Shown piece after piece: positions 9,111 through 16,894 of a stretch of DNA of 64,000 nt. Below the pieces are notes generated by a model, which had not been told where the DNA came from, did no database searches, and saw only the letters and a list, made by a program, of their open reading frames with translations. Source of the DNA: an uncultured Bacteroidales bacterium (lineage in GTDB: Bacteria; Bacteroidota; Bacteroidia; Bacteroidales; FEN-979); assembly GCA_903845055.1 (NCBI GenBank), contig CAIMWF010000034.1, forward strand, positions 1-64,000, written 5' to 3'. The translations under genes were made by a program, and so were the position numbers. How positions within the stretch are numbered: the stretch's first letter is position 1; each line of letters begins with the position of its first letter.

Positions 9111-9631
9111 TTTTGTTCGGAGAGAACTTTGTGCGCCTTGCGCCGGCGATGGGTGCGTTTCTTGAAATCATTCGACAGCACACTGATGTTGCCGTCGACT
9201 TCGAGTACCGCGAGATCCACCTCGCTGACCTTTGCAACGCCGTGTTCACGGATCGCCTGCAGCACCTCATCTTCCGAAATGCCGGCCATGCGAAGGTGCG
9301 AAGGGATCATATGCCCGTGATAGACCAGCATGATCGCGTCGCCCTGCACCAGTTTCCCGAATTTGGGAAATTTCAGCTGCAGTTTTTTCAGTATATAGTT
9401 AACAACAAACAGCGACAGTGCCGCGGCAATGCCGCCGAAAAGGGTGTTGTCGCCAAGGACCATGGCGTTCTGGACCGCATTGCTGATGAGCAGGATGAAC
9501 ACGAGGTCGAACACCGAGAGTTGCGACAGTTCCTTTTTCCCGAACAGCCGGATGGCCAGGATGATGAATACATAAACAGCGACTGAACTGAGGACAATGC
9601 GCAGGTATGGATTGTGAAGGATCTCCATCAT
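9107..9631 (-). CDS. DUF421 (YetF-type) membrane protein
   Basis: 174 residues. Three hydrophobic helices in the first 80 residues, with the family motif 'LFGKKELSQLSVFDLVFILL' at about 30-49, are followed by a soluble domain (about 85-160) with 'GDAIMLVYHGHM' and 'EVDLAVLEVDGNISVL'. Members of this family, such as YetF and YdfR of Bacillus subtilis, are membrane proteins with a conserved C-terminal domain; their molecular role is not established. The C-terminus is basic (KKRTHRRRK). It ends inside the last codon of the convergent MscS gene, so the two share no terminator space. Confidence 0.88.
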   Translation of the reverse strand: MMEILHNPYLRIVLSSVAVYVFIILAIRLFGKKELSQLSVFDLVFILLISNAVQNAMVLGDNTLFGGIAAALSLFVVNYILKKLQLKFPKFGKLVQGDAIMLVYHGHMIPSHLRMAGISEDEVLQAIREHGVAKVSEVDLAVLEVDGNISVLSNDFKKRTHRRRKAHKVLSEQN

Positions 9632-9653
9632 GAATCTTTTATGAAAACAACAA

Positions 9654-10403
9654 TTACATGTTCAGTGCCTGCTTCAGGATCTTATACCCGGAGGTGCTTG
9701 CCCGCAGTTTGGCGCCGGTCTTTGTGAGTACCGCATAATTTTCCTTGTCGTAATACTCGATGCGGTCGATGAACTTCGCGTTGACAATAAACGACCGGTG
9801 TATGCGGATGAACTGCGAAGGATCGAGATGGGTCTCAAAATATTTCATCGTTTTTTCCTTCAGGTGTTTCGCATCCTTTGTAAAGATCATCACATAATCC
9901 CCTTCGGCTTCCAGGTATACGATGTCGTCGACGGGGATCACACTGACCTTGTGGCGCGATTTAACCGCGATGCGTTGCAGGAATTCGGGGTTCTCCTCCA
10001 GTGTTTTCACCAGGTTCTGCACGGGTGCAGAAGGTTTTTCAATGCTTCCCGCCTGCACCAGTGCCTTCTGGACCGCCTGGGTGAACCGTTCCTTCGAATA
10101 GGGTTTCAGCAGGTAGTCGATGGCGTTCATCTCGAAGGCCTTGATGGCGTATTGGTCATAGGCCGTGCTGAAGATGATCAGCGGGGGCTGGTCGAGCAGT
10201 TCAAGGAGTTCAAGGCCGGTGAGTTTCGGCATCTGCACATCGAGGAAAACCAGGTCGGGTTTCAAATCCTGGATTGCACGCAGGCCGCTGAAACCATCGG
10301 CAAATTCACCCAGGATCTCAATTTCAGGAAAATCCTTCAGGTAATGTTTCACGACATCCCTGGCAGGCTGTTCGTCGTCAATCAGAATCGCACGAAGAGA
10401 CAT
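9654..10403 (-). CDS. LytTR-type response regulator
   Basis: 249 residues. The receiver domain occupies about 1-120, with the acidic pair Asp9-Asp10, the phospho-acceptor Asp55 ('LVFLDVQMP') and the 'LLKPYSKERF' lysine. The LytTR DNA-binding domain occupies about 145-245 ('VYLEAEGDYVMIFTKD', 'IHRSFIVNAKFID'). It would be phosphorylated by the kinase upstream in the same operon and then bind direct repeats in target promoters. The gap of 169 bp to the kinase gene is filled by tandem repeats. Targets are not visible here. Confidence 0.95.
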   Translation of the reverse strand: MSLRAILIDDEQPARDVVKHYLKDFPEIEILGEFADGFSGLRAIQDLKPDLVFLDVQMPKLTGLELLELLDQPPLIIFSTAYDQYAIKAFEMNAIDYLLKPYSKERFTQAVQKALVQAGSIEKPSAPVQNLVKTLEENPEFLQRIAVKSRHKVSVIPVDDIVYLEAEGDYVMIFTKDAKHLKEKTMKYFETHLDPSQFIRIHRSFIVNAKFIDRIEYYDKENYAVLTKTGAKLRASTSGYKILKQALNM

Positions 10404-10406
10404 AAG

Positions 10407-10432
10407 TAATTAATAATTAATAATTAATAATT
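10407..10432. repeat. 7-bp tandem repeat, unit TAATTAA
   Basis: TAATTAA repeated about 3.7 times, beginning 4 bp upstream of the response regulator ATG. The unit carries TAA on both strands. Confidence 0.9.
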
Positions 10433-10454
10433 TCCGGAACATCAAGCTTACCCC

Positions 10455-10562
10455 TTTTTTTAACCTCTTCACCTTTTCACCCTGTCACCTTGTTACCTGT
10501 CACTTTCCAACCTTTTCACCCTGTCACTTGCCAACCTTTTCACCCTGTCACCCTTTCACCCA
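10455..10562. repeat. Imperfect 8-bp tandem array between kinase and regulator
   Basis: Read on the minus strand the stretch is a degenerate run of GGTGACAG, GGTGAAAA, GGTTGGCAA and similar units, each starting with GGT and most containing TGA. A longer 24-bp period is also seen (copies starting at 10507 and 10531). It begins 11 bp after the kinase stop codon and together with the TAATTAA array fills the whole gap to the regulator gene. Confidence 0.75.
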
Positions 10563-10572
10563 TCCATCTACC

Positions 10573-11631
10573 TCATCCCCCCGCAGTATTCGGCAAACTC
10601 AAATATACGGTAAATCTTGTTCCTTCGGCAACGGTTCTCAGCAATTTATCGTTTTTATAGAGCAGGCGCAGCCGTTCACGGATATTGCTGAGCCCGATGC
10701 CCGTTCCCTTGCGGGCGTGGGCGGTTGGATCAAAGTCATTGACAATCCTGATCTCCAGGTATCCCTCCCTGTATTCACAATCCATTTCAATGCTCACCTG
10801 CTCGGTGCTTTCATACACCCCGTGCTTGATGGCATTCTCAAACAGGGGTTGCAGCAGCATCACGGGGATCTGGTGCGTGCTGCAGGGACCGTCGAGGTTG
10901 AAACCAAACTGGAGTTTGTCGCCAAACCGGACCTTTTCGATCTCCAGGTAACGGCGGATGTTGGCCATCTCCTTTTCGAGCGTGGTGAAGCTGGTGGAGT
11001 TGTGCGATACTGAATAGCGCAGGAAATCGGACAATTTGATCACCATGTCGCGGGCCTTGTCCGGATTTGTGATCGTAAGGGAACTGATAGAATTAAGGCT
11101 GTTGAAGAGGAAATGGGGGTTTATCTGCGATTTGAGCATGGTGAGTTCCGTCTCCTTCAGCACCTCGCGCAATCTTGATTCAACCTTGACCTTTTCCTGC
11201 AGGTTGATGTAATAGATGAACAGGTAATAAACCAGCCCGATGACCGTATAAAAAATAACCCCGCTGATGATCTCATAGGGGATGGAGATCACCAGCAGAT
11301 CGAGAAAAACCTTGTTGGCGCTGAAAAGTGTGCTGAGAACGGTGTAGGATATCCCGATCCATACCACCAGCGTGAGTGTTAAAAACGAAAGATGGTTCAG
11401 CACCACGTTCCATATGTTCTTCTGATCGGGAATGGTGTACCGTACGATGTACCACATGGAGATGCCCGCGCTGCAGAAGAGCGAATTGAACACCAGCGCC
11501 CCGGCAACCGCCACTTCAACCGGCTGGAAATAGACGAAATAAAAAAGTGAAAAGTGGACCCCCGCGATGAGGGCCCACAAACCAAAATAAACGGAAACGG
11601 ATCTTGTGTTCAGGAATACCGGGTGGTGCAT
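10573..11631 (-). CDS. LytS-type membrane sensor histidine kinase
   Basis: 352 residues. Four hydrophobic helices lie in the first 140 residues (about 13-38, 42-65, 80-105, 112-142), followed by a short coiled linker and the His_kinase domain with the phospho-acceptor His173 in 'SQINPHFLFNSLNS'. The C-terminal HATPase region shows the N-box ('LFENAIKHGV') and G-box ('GTGIGLSNIRERL'). No extracellular sensory domain of note, so sensing is probably within the membrane or through a partner. It starts 17 bp after the LiaF-like gene and precedes the LytTR regulator, giving a three-gene sensing unit. Confidence 0.94.
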   Translation of the reverse strand: MHHPVFLNTRSVSVYFGLWALIAGVHFSLFYFVYFQPVEVAVAGALVFNSLFCSAGISMWYIVRYTIPDQKNIWNVVLNHLSFLTLTLVVWIGISYTVLSTLFSANKVFLDLLVISIPYEIISGVIFYTVIGLVYYLFIYYINLQEKVKVESRLREVLKETELTMLKSQINPHFLFNSLNSISSLTITNPDKARDMVIKLSDFLRYSVSHNSTSFTTLEKEMANIRRYLEIEKVRFGDKLQFGFNLDGPCSTHQIPVMLLQPLFENAIKHGVYESTEQVSIEMDCEYREGYLEIRIVNDFDPTAHARKGTGIGLSNIRERLRLLYKNDKLLRTVAEGTRFTVYLSLPNTAGG

Positions 11632-11648
11632 ACCATGCTTTTATCGAT

Positions 11649-12383
11649 TCAGTAACTTTTGATCTCGCCCCCCCCGAAAATGGTGCTTCCCTTGATGATA
11701 AGCATCTTCGAAGAGTCGGGGCTCTCCTTGATGTAGGAGCGCTTGTCGGCAAAGCCTCCCATGATGGAGGTCATCTTCAGCTGTACCTTCCAGTCGGCAG
11801 GTACGATGAGGGTTACCCCTCCGAAAATTGTGTTGACTTCAAGTTCGCTTACACCGTCGGCTAGGGTGGCCTGGGTAAGGTCGAGTTCGGAGCCGCCGAA
11901 AATGCAGTTGATATGACCCCCGCGGAATACCTGGTGGATCACCCTTTGTTTGGCACCGCTGAAAATATTTTCTTCATGAACGTAGCCGTCGTCGAGCGAC
12001 TGGCTTGTCCTTGACTGGAAACTGTTGTGCCAGAGGTCGCGCGGGGAGCGGCGCGTCAGGATGAGGACGCCGATAGCAATCAGCATTACCGGCCAGAAGA
12101 GGTGGGTAACATTGAAGGTCAACTCGAAAATGCGGGGGATGATGAAGATCCCGCCGATGAGGATCAGGATGGTTCCCGGTGTACGGCTCTCGCTGCTGAA
12201 AAAGCTGACGATACCGATTCCGATGAGAAGCATCTGCCAGGAGAATATGATGTGTTGAATGGCATAAGGAAGGAAACCCATGTTGACAAGCAGCAACAGC
12301 AAACCGGCAACAATGATGACTGCGCCGAGAATTACCTTTTTTCTTTGCTGACCATCGTAGTTTTTAACTTCGTTCGGTTCCAT
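11649..12383 (-). CDS. LiaF-like membrane protein
   Basis: 244 residues. Four hydrophobic segments in the first 110 residues (about 17-35, 42-60, 69-85, 94-108) match the LiaF/DUF5668 transmembrane domain. The C-terminal soluble part has repeated 'IFGG' and 'IMGG' strands ('NCIFGGSELDL', 'NTIFGGVTLIVPADW', 'SIMGGFADKRS', 'STIFGGGEIKSY'), a right-handed beta-stack typical of the LiaF C-terminal domain. In Firmicutes LiaF inhibits the LiaS kinase until the cell envelope is stressed. The same order, LiaF then kinase then regulator, is present here, so an accessory role for the adjacent kinase is a reasonable inference. Confidence 0.88.
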   Translation of the reverse strand: MEPNEVKNYDGQQRKKVILGAVIIVAGLLLLLVNMGFLPYAIQHIIFSWQMLLIGIGIVSFFSSESRTPGTILILIGGIFIIPRIFELTFNVTHLFWPVMLIAIGVLILTRRSPRDLWHNSFQSRTSQSLDDGYVHEENIFSGAKQRVIHQVFRGGHINCIFGGSELDLTQATLADGVSELEVNTIFGGVTLIVPADWKVQLKMTSIMGGFADKRSYIKESPDSSKMLIIKGSTIFGGGEIKSY

Positions 12384-12418
12384 GGCTATAATGTTTTATA
12401 GTTAATTTTCTGATGAAG

Positions 12419-12426
12419 CAAAAGTA
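12419..12426 (-). promoter_or_regulatory. Probable -7 element for the LiaF-kinase-regulator operon
   Basis: TACTTTTG on the minus strand, 36 bp before the ATG of the LiaF-like gene, fits TAnnTTTG. A TTG at ideal spacing is not obvious, so only this half is supported. The rest of the 200-bp gap (12384-12583) shows no open frame or clear hairpin. Confidence 0.5.
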
Positions 12427-12583
12427 TTGCGATTTGTCAGGGTACGAAACACAAAATCGGCAGAACGCGGGAAAATCCCGATAAACGGCTGAATGCATTC
12501 AGTTGTTTGCGAATATCGCAAAATTATCATAGAAATCGCAGCGCGGGAGAAAAAAAGACGACGTTTCAGCCGCTGCATGCTGA

Positions 12584-13078
12584 TCAGTACATTTCAAGGT
12601 ATTCAAATCTGTTTCCAGTGTGTAAAAGAAAATTCTCAAATCCGATGAAGGAGACAACAATGGAGGCTGTATTCAGGCAGGGATGGAAGCTGATCTTTTC
12701 GGATTTTTTCAGGTTCTGATCGATGAAAAGGTGCACATGGCGGCCGGTATCGTTTATGAGACCGAACGGGGAAACCGAGCCCGGGGTGAGACCGAGGTAA
12801 CGTTTCATGCGATCTTCGGAGGCAAAGGATATTTTACCCTGCTTCAGCCGTTGTTCAAGGTCGCGGATCGCCAGATCGTGCGTGTGTTCGATGATCACCA
12901 GGTAGTGTTTATTTCCCTTGTGGTTCCTGAAAAACAGGTTCTTGCAGTGAGCAGCCTCGATATCCTTCCAGTATTTCCGTGCCTCATCGATGGTCGGCGC
13001 GGGAGGATGGGCATAATAATCGAAGGATATCCCGAGTTGCCGGAGGAGATCATAAAGGGCAGGATCGCCGTTCATCAT
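12584..13078 (-). CDS. ProX/YbaK-type aminoacyl-tRNA deacylase
   Basis: About 164 residues from the ATG at 13078 (13075 also possible; the longer TTG start at 13105 reads through a run of ten cytosines as Pro-Pro-Pro and is unlikely). The fold is that of the YbaK/ProXp editing domain: 'FDYYAHPPAPTIDEA', 'NLFFRNHKGNKHYLVII' with the conserved Lys, 'FASEDRMKRYLGLTPGSVSPFGL' and 'VHLFIDQNL'. Stand-alone members such as PrdX/ProXp-ala hydrolyse mischarged Ala-tRNA-Pro in trans. The exact tRNA specificity cannot be told from sequence. It follows the Omp85-like gene on the same strand. Confidence 0.88.
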   Translation of the reverse strand: MMNGDPALYDLLRQLGISFDYYAHPPAPTIDEARKYWKDIEAAHCKNLFFRNHKGNKHYLVIIEHTHDLAIRDLEQRLKQGKISFASEDRMKRYLGLTPGSVSPFGLINDTGRHVHLFIDQNLKKSEKISFHPCLNTASIVVSFIGFENFLLHTGNRFEYLEMY

Positions 13079-13085
13079 GACGAAT

Positions 13086-13095
13086 GGGGGGGGGG
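13086..13095. repeat. Homopolymer of ten G
   Basis: Ten consecutive G on the plus strand (C on the minus strand), lying between the Omp85-like stop and the deacylase start. It is the longest G/C run I noticed in the window. Confidence 0.9.
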
Positions 13096-13114
13096 TTGGG
13101 TTCAATGTTCATGA

Positions 13115-14419
13115 TCAAAAGATCTCCTGGGCCTGCAGGTAGAATCCCTGCGAAAACTGGCCAAGTCCGAAATCAATAAGGATGTTGGTACGGTCGTGTT
13201 TGCCGACCATGATCCGGAAGCCGAACCCGCACCCGGGTTTGATGTAGCCAAACAGCGGAATATGCTGGTCGCGGTTTGATGCCGTGCACATGTTGACAAA
13301 CAGCACCCCTCCTACGATCCCCGAGCAGGGCGAGATGGGGAACCTGTATTCAACCTCCCCGTAAACAAAATCTTCCCCGCGCCAGTGTCCCTGGGCATAT
13401 CCCCTCCCTGAGGAGCTCATCTGGTCGAACCCGTTCGACATGAGGTTGAGGTATGGCAGGTCGCCGCTCACCTGGAAAGAACCGTATGTCCAGAAGGCGA
13501 GCAAATGCCTCGGCACCCGTTTCGAAAGCCCGATATAGGTCCTGAATTCGGTCCACAACCGCGACCCGTTGCGGTTGCTGCCCAGGAAGGTGAAGTTTGA
13601 AAGATAGTTGACGTTGACATACATGCCTTCGTAGGCATTGATGATGTTGTCGCGCGTGTCGTAGGCGAAGTTGAAGCTGATCCCCGATGTGGTGTAGGTT
13701 GTCGGATTGAATTTGTGCAGCAGCGAATAAGCATAATGGGGGGTCATGCTATAGTGGGCCGAATCGAGATTCAGGAGTTCATCGTCAATATCATAAAAAT
13801 GATCAAGATGATAACCAACCCCGGCGTAGAAATGGGCCGTTATCTCCCGGAAAAGGATGTTGTGCAGCCTGACCCAGTTGAACTTCATCGGGTATCGGCC
13901 ATTGTTGTCGTAACTGCTTTGATCGGCCGGGTCAAGGGGTATGTTGGGATTGTACTCCTTCGGCCCCGTACCGAGACCGTATGTGGGAAGCCTGAAAATA
14001 AACCAGCGCCAGTCGGACTGGATGAACCATTTGTCGCGGTCGAGGAACATGTTGCTCCGTAACATGCAGAGAAGCTGTTTGTTTGTGGTCCAGAGCACCT
14101 GGGTGGCCCCGGCAGACAATTTGGTGGCAGGGTTGTGCCCGATGCGCCAGGAGAGGGAGGCGCCGGCGCCGATCTGGAACCGGGTGGCAGGGGAAAAACC
14201 GATGAGCGGCAGCACGATGGCCCTGACCTTCTTTGAAGGAATCTCGGGATCGATCACCTTTTTCCTGGACAATACATCGAAAATGTCTTTTTGCCGGCAG
14301 GTATCGCCTGATGCAACCGAATCGCAGGCCAATACGGCACCCGAGCCGGGAACTGGAAACAGAAAAGCTGTCACCGCAAAGATAAAAATGAAGGTATTGT
14401 GAAAAATAGCCCTATTCAT
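13115..14419 (-). CDS. Omp85-superfamily surface antigen-like outer-membrane protein
   Basis: 434 residues with a signal peptide (TFIFIFAVTAFLFPVPGSGA). The body is a beta-barrel with the layout of the bacterial surface antigen (BamA/TamA C-terminal) family: strands starting at about residue 75 ('GFSPATRFQIGAGASLSWR'), a mid-protein 'FNFAYDTRDNIINAYEGMYV', the 'GRGYAQGHWRGEDFVYGEVEYRF' region that corresponds to the conserved RGY/RGF loop 6 motif, and a final 'IDFGLGQFSQGFYLQ'. There are no POTRA repeats, so it is a barrel-only member and is not BamA itself. Its substrate or partner is unknown. Confidence 0.88.
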   Translation of the reverse strand: MNRAIFHNTFIFIFAVTAFLFPVPGSGAVLACDSVASGDTCRQKDIFDVLSRKKVIDPEIPSKKVRAIVLPLIGFSPATRFQIGAGASLSWRIGHNPATKLSAGATQVLWTTNKQLLCMLRSNMFLDRDKWFIQSDWRWFIFRLPTYGLGTGPKEYNPNIPLDPADQSSYDNNGRYPMKFNWVRLHNILFREITAHFYAGVGYHLDHFYDIDDELLNLDSAHYSMTPHYAYSLLHKFNPTTYTTSGISFNFAYDTRDNIINAYEGMYVNVNYLSNFTFLGSNRNGSRLWTEFRTYIGLSKRVPRHLLAFWTYGSFQVSGDLPYLNLMSNGFDQMSSSGRGYAQGHWRGEDFVYGEVEYRFPISPCSGIVGGVLFVNMCTASNRDQHIPLFGYIKPGCGFGFRIMVGKHDRTNILIDFGLGQFSQGFYLQAQEIF

Positions 14420-14426
14420 TGGGCGT

Positions 14427-14434
14427 CAAAAGTA
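14427..14434 (-). promoter_or_regulatory. Probable -7 element for the Omp85-like gene
   Basis: TACTTTTG on the minus strand, 7 bp before the ATG at 14419. The start of transcription would fall almost at the start codon, giving a very short leader. No TTG at consensus spacing. Confidence 0.5.
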
Positions 14435-14454
14435 ATAAATTAATTGCTTTTCGT

Positions 14455-14462
14455 TAGCTTTG
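14455..14462 (+). promoter_or_regulatory. Probable -7 element for dapF operon
   Basis: TAGCTTTG fits TAnnTTTG and lies 11 bp before the dapF ATG; it is divergent from the element of the Omp85-like gene 20 bp away. The upstream TTG half is not clear. Confidence 0.5.
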
Positions 14463-14473
14463 TAAGCGCAAGT

Positions 14474-15265
14474 ATGACAAAAATAAGATTCTTCAAATAC
14501 CAGGGAACCGGCAATGATTTCATCATTGTTGACAACCGGCAGTTGCACTGGCGACCCGCAGGCGATGCAGTTTCGCGGCTGTGCGACCGCCGTTTCGGCA
14601 TCGGGGCTGATGGTTTCATGTTGCTGGGAGAGCAACCCGGGTTTGATTTCACCATGACCTATTATAATTCCGACGGGAACGAAAGCACCATGTGCGGCAA
14701 CGGCGGGAGATGCATGACCGCCTTTGCCTCTTCCCTTGGGCTGGTCGGAAACAGAGCCTTTTTCAATGCGGTCGACGGGGAGCACCATGCTGAAATCAGG
14801 GACGATGGGGCTGGCAGGATTTACCGGGTCAAAATGAAGGATCCCCGGCCTGAAAAGAAGTTTGAGGACGGGTATTTCATCGATACGGGCTCCCCGCATT
14901 TCGTGACCTTTGTAAAGGACGCTGCCAAGACGGATGTTGCCGGACTTGGAAGGATGATTCGCAAGGATGACCGGTTTTCGCCCGGGGGGACCAACGTGGA
15001 TTTTGTTGAGTACCGCGAAAAGGGCCTTTTTGTCAGGACCTACGAACGGGGTGTTGAAAATGAGACGCTCTCCTGCGGAACCGGCGTTACGGCCTCGGCC
15101 CTGGTTGCCGCTTCCCTCCACCCCGGCAACCCGGGTTTTTACGAGATCGAAACGCCGGGCGGGTTTTTAAAGGTAAGTTTTGTTCGGAAGGATGACCTGT
15201 TTTCGGAGGTTTGGCTTGAGGGACCGGCCGAAAGGGTGTTTGAAGGAGAGATCGACCGGATGTAA
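14474..15265 (+). CDS. dapF: Diaminopimelate epimerase
   Basis: 263 residues from the ATG at 14474; the frame is open further upstream but the family N-terminus 'TKIRFFKYQGTGNDFIIVDN' begins exactly here. The enzyme interconverts LL- and meso-diaminopimelate, for lysine and for peptidoglycan stems. The two catalytic cysteines of this PLP-independent racemase are present: Cys74 in 'MCGNGGRC' and Cys201 in 'ETLSCGTGVTASA'. Length is normal. It heads a run of plus-strand genes that includes the murein enzyme MltG. Confidence 0.97.
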   Translation: MTKIRFFKYQGTGNDFIIVDNRQLHWRPAGDAVSRLCDRRFGIGADGFMLLGEQPGFDFTMTYYNSDGNESTMCGNGGRCMTAFASSLGLVGNRAFFNAVDGEHHAEIRDDGAGRIYRVKMKDPRPEKKFEDGYFIDTGSPHFVTFVKDAAKTDVAGLGRMIRKDDRFSPGGTNVDFVEYREKGLFVRTYERGVENETLSCGTGVTASALVAASLHPGNPGFYEIETPGGFLKVSFVRKDDLFSEVWLEGPAERVFEGEIDRM

Positions 15266-15282
15266 TCCCTTAAAAAGATAAA

Positions 15283-15822
15283 ATGACAATGGATTTGCTG
15301 ACCGGCCCGTTTGTGAGACTGCGGGCGCTTGAACCCGCGGATGTGGAACTGCTTTATGAGTGGGAGAATGACACCTCTGTGTGGACCGTCAGCAACACGC
15401 TGACCCCGTTTTCAAAGTTCCAGGTGGAGGAGTATATCTTCAGCGCGCAGAATGACATTTATGCGGCAAAACAGTTGCGCCTGATGATCGTCCTGCACCA
15501 GGAAGACAATCTTCCCGCAGGATCGATCGACCTGTTTGATTACGACCCGGTTCACCTGCGCGCCGGGGTGGGAATCCTTGTGAGAGAGCAATTCCGTAAC
15601 AAGGGATATGCCCGTGAAGCATTGCAGATACTGGTAAAGTACGCCTTCACTGTTCTGAGGATGCACCAGCTTTACTGCAACATCATGCCCGGCAACACAC
15701 CCAGCATCCGGCTTTTTGAGCAGGCCGGGTTCACCCGTTGCGGCACCAAGCGCGACTGGATCAATGAAGGCGGAACGTGGAAAGAGGAATGGATGTACCA
15801 ATTGATCAACCATGAAAATTAA
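15283..15822 (+). CDS. GNAT-family N-acetyltransferase, RimJ/RimL type
   Basis: 179 residues. The N-terminus 'LLTGPFVRLRALEPADVELLYEWEND' is the usual opening of the Acetyltransf_3 (RimJ/RimL/SpeG) group, and the acetyl-CoA motif A is seen as 'GVGILVREQFRNKGYAREALQIL' (part: R-N-K-G-Y-A at about 105-110). The 'GNTPSIRLFEQAGF' motif near residue 140 is also typical. Acceptor unknown: ribosomal protein N-termini, polyamines or small molecules are all possible. Its end overlaps the start of mltG by 11 bp. Confidence 0.9.
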   Translation: MTMDLLTGPFVRLRALEPADVELLYEWENDTSVWTVSNTLTPFSKFQVEEYIFSAQNDIYAAKQLRLMIVLHQEDNLPAGSIDLFDYDPVHLRAGVGILVREQFRNKGYAREALQILVKYAFTVLRMHQLYCNIMPGNTPSIRLFEQAGFTRCGTKRDWINEGGTWKEEWMYQLINHEN

Positions 15823-16894
15823 ATTCCCGGCCAACTATAAAAACAGCACCCGTCGGTCGCTTTTTCACGACCGGATGCCGTTCATCCTGGTCGGAGCCAC
15901 CCTGCTGATCGTGTTCGCAACGATTTTAAGGGTCTATTATGACACCACCCGTCCCATGATCACCCTGGAGGGCCGTCAGAAATGTTATTTTTATGTCCGT
16001 ACCGGCGCCGGTTTCACGGAGGTGCGCGACTCGCTCGTGAAAAAGGGATACCTGGCAAGTCCGAAGGTCTTTGAATGGCTGGCGCGGAAAAGACATTATC
16101 CCGAAAAGGTGAGACCCGGCAGGTATCTCCTTGAAAACGGTATGCGCAACAACGTGGTTGTGAACCTGCTGCGGTCGGGCAGGCAGGAGCCGCTGAGGAT
16201 CGCGATTCAGAACCTGCGGAATGCCGGCGAACTTGCCGGGTTGCTCGGAAGAAAACTGGAGGTGGATTCGGCGCATCTGATGCGGATGTTCAACGACCGG
16301 TCGCTCCTTGAAAAGTTTGGAGCCACACCTGCCACCGTGCTGACCCTGTTTATCCCCAACACCTACGAATTTTTCTGGAATACCTCCGGGGACCAGGTAT
16401 TCAAGAAAATGGACCAGGCATCGCGGAGGTTCTGGACGCCTGTGCGAAGACACCAGGCAGATTCGCTCGGAATGAACATTGCGGAGGTGGTAACCATGGC
16501 CTCTATTGTAGAAAAGGAGAGCAACGACAACCACGAAAAACCAGTCATTGCAGGCGTATACCTAAACCGGCTGAGGCGCGGAATGCCCCTCCAGGCCGAC
16601 CCGACGGTGATATACGCGTGGAATGACTACAGCATCAGGAGGGTCCTGAAGGTGCACACCCTGATCAAATCGCCATACAATACATATGAACACACGGGGC
16701 TGCCCCCGAGCCCCATCTGCCTGCCCTCCATCGCGTCGGTCGACGCAGTGCTGAATGCTGAAAATCATTCCTACCTCTATTTTTGCGCAAAAGAGGACTT
16801 TTCGGGATCTCATAATTTTGCCACCACGCTGGATGAACACAGCCGGAACGCCCGGAAGTACCAGAAGGCGCTTGACGCGATGAAAATAAGATGA
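15812..16894 (+). CDS. mltG: Endolytic murein transglycosylase MltG
   Basis: 360 residues. A short cytoplasmic tail is followed by one membrane helix (about 22-40), a LysM-like region and the YceG domain. The catalytic glutamate is Glu234 in 'MASIVEKES', followed by the family signature 'GVYLNRLRRGMPLQADPTVIYAW' (about 245-267). MltG cuts nascent glycan strands at the outer face of the inner membrane and is thought to end chain elongation. It overlaps both neighbours (11 bp with the acetyltransferase, 4 bp with the DUF2279 gene), so the genes are coupled. Confidence 0.95.
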   Translation: MKIKFPANYKNSTRRSLFHDRMPFILVGATLLIVFATILRVYYDTTRPMITLEGRQKCYFYVRTGAGFTEVRDSLVKKGYLASPKVFEWLARKRHYPEKVRPGRYLLENGMRNNVVVNLLRSGRQEPLRIAIQNLRNAGELAGLLGRKLEVDSAHLMRMFNDRSLLEKFGATPATVLTLFIPNTYEFFWNTSGDQVFKKMDQASRRFWTPVRRHQADSLGMNIAEVVTMASIVEKESNDNHEKPVIAGVYLNRLRRGMPLQADPTVIYAWNDYSIRRVLKVHTLIKSPYNTYEHTGLPPSPICLPSIASVDAVLNAENHSYLYFCAKEDFSGSHNFATTLDEHSRNARKYQKALDAMKIR

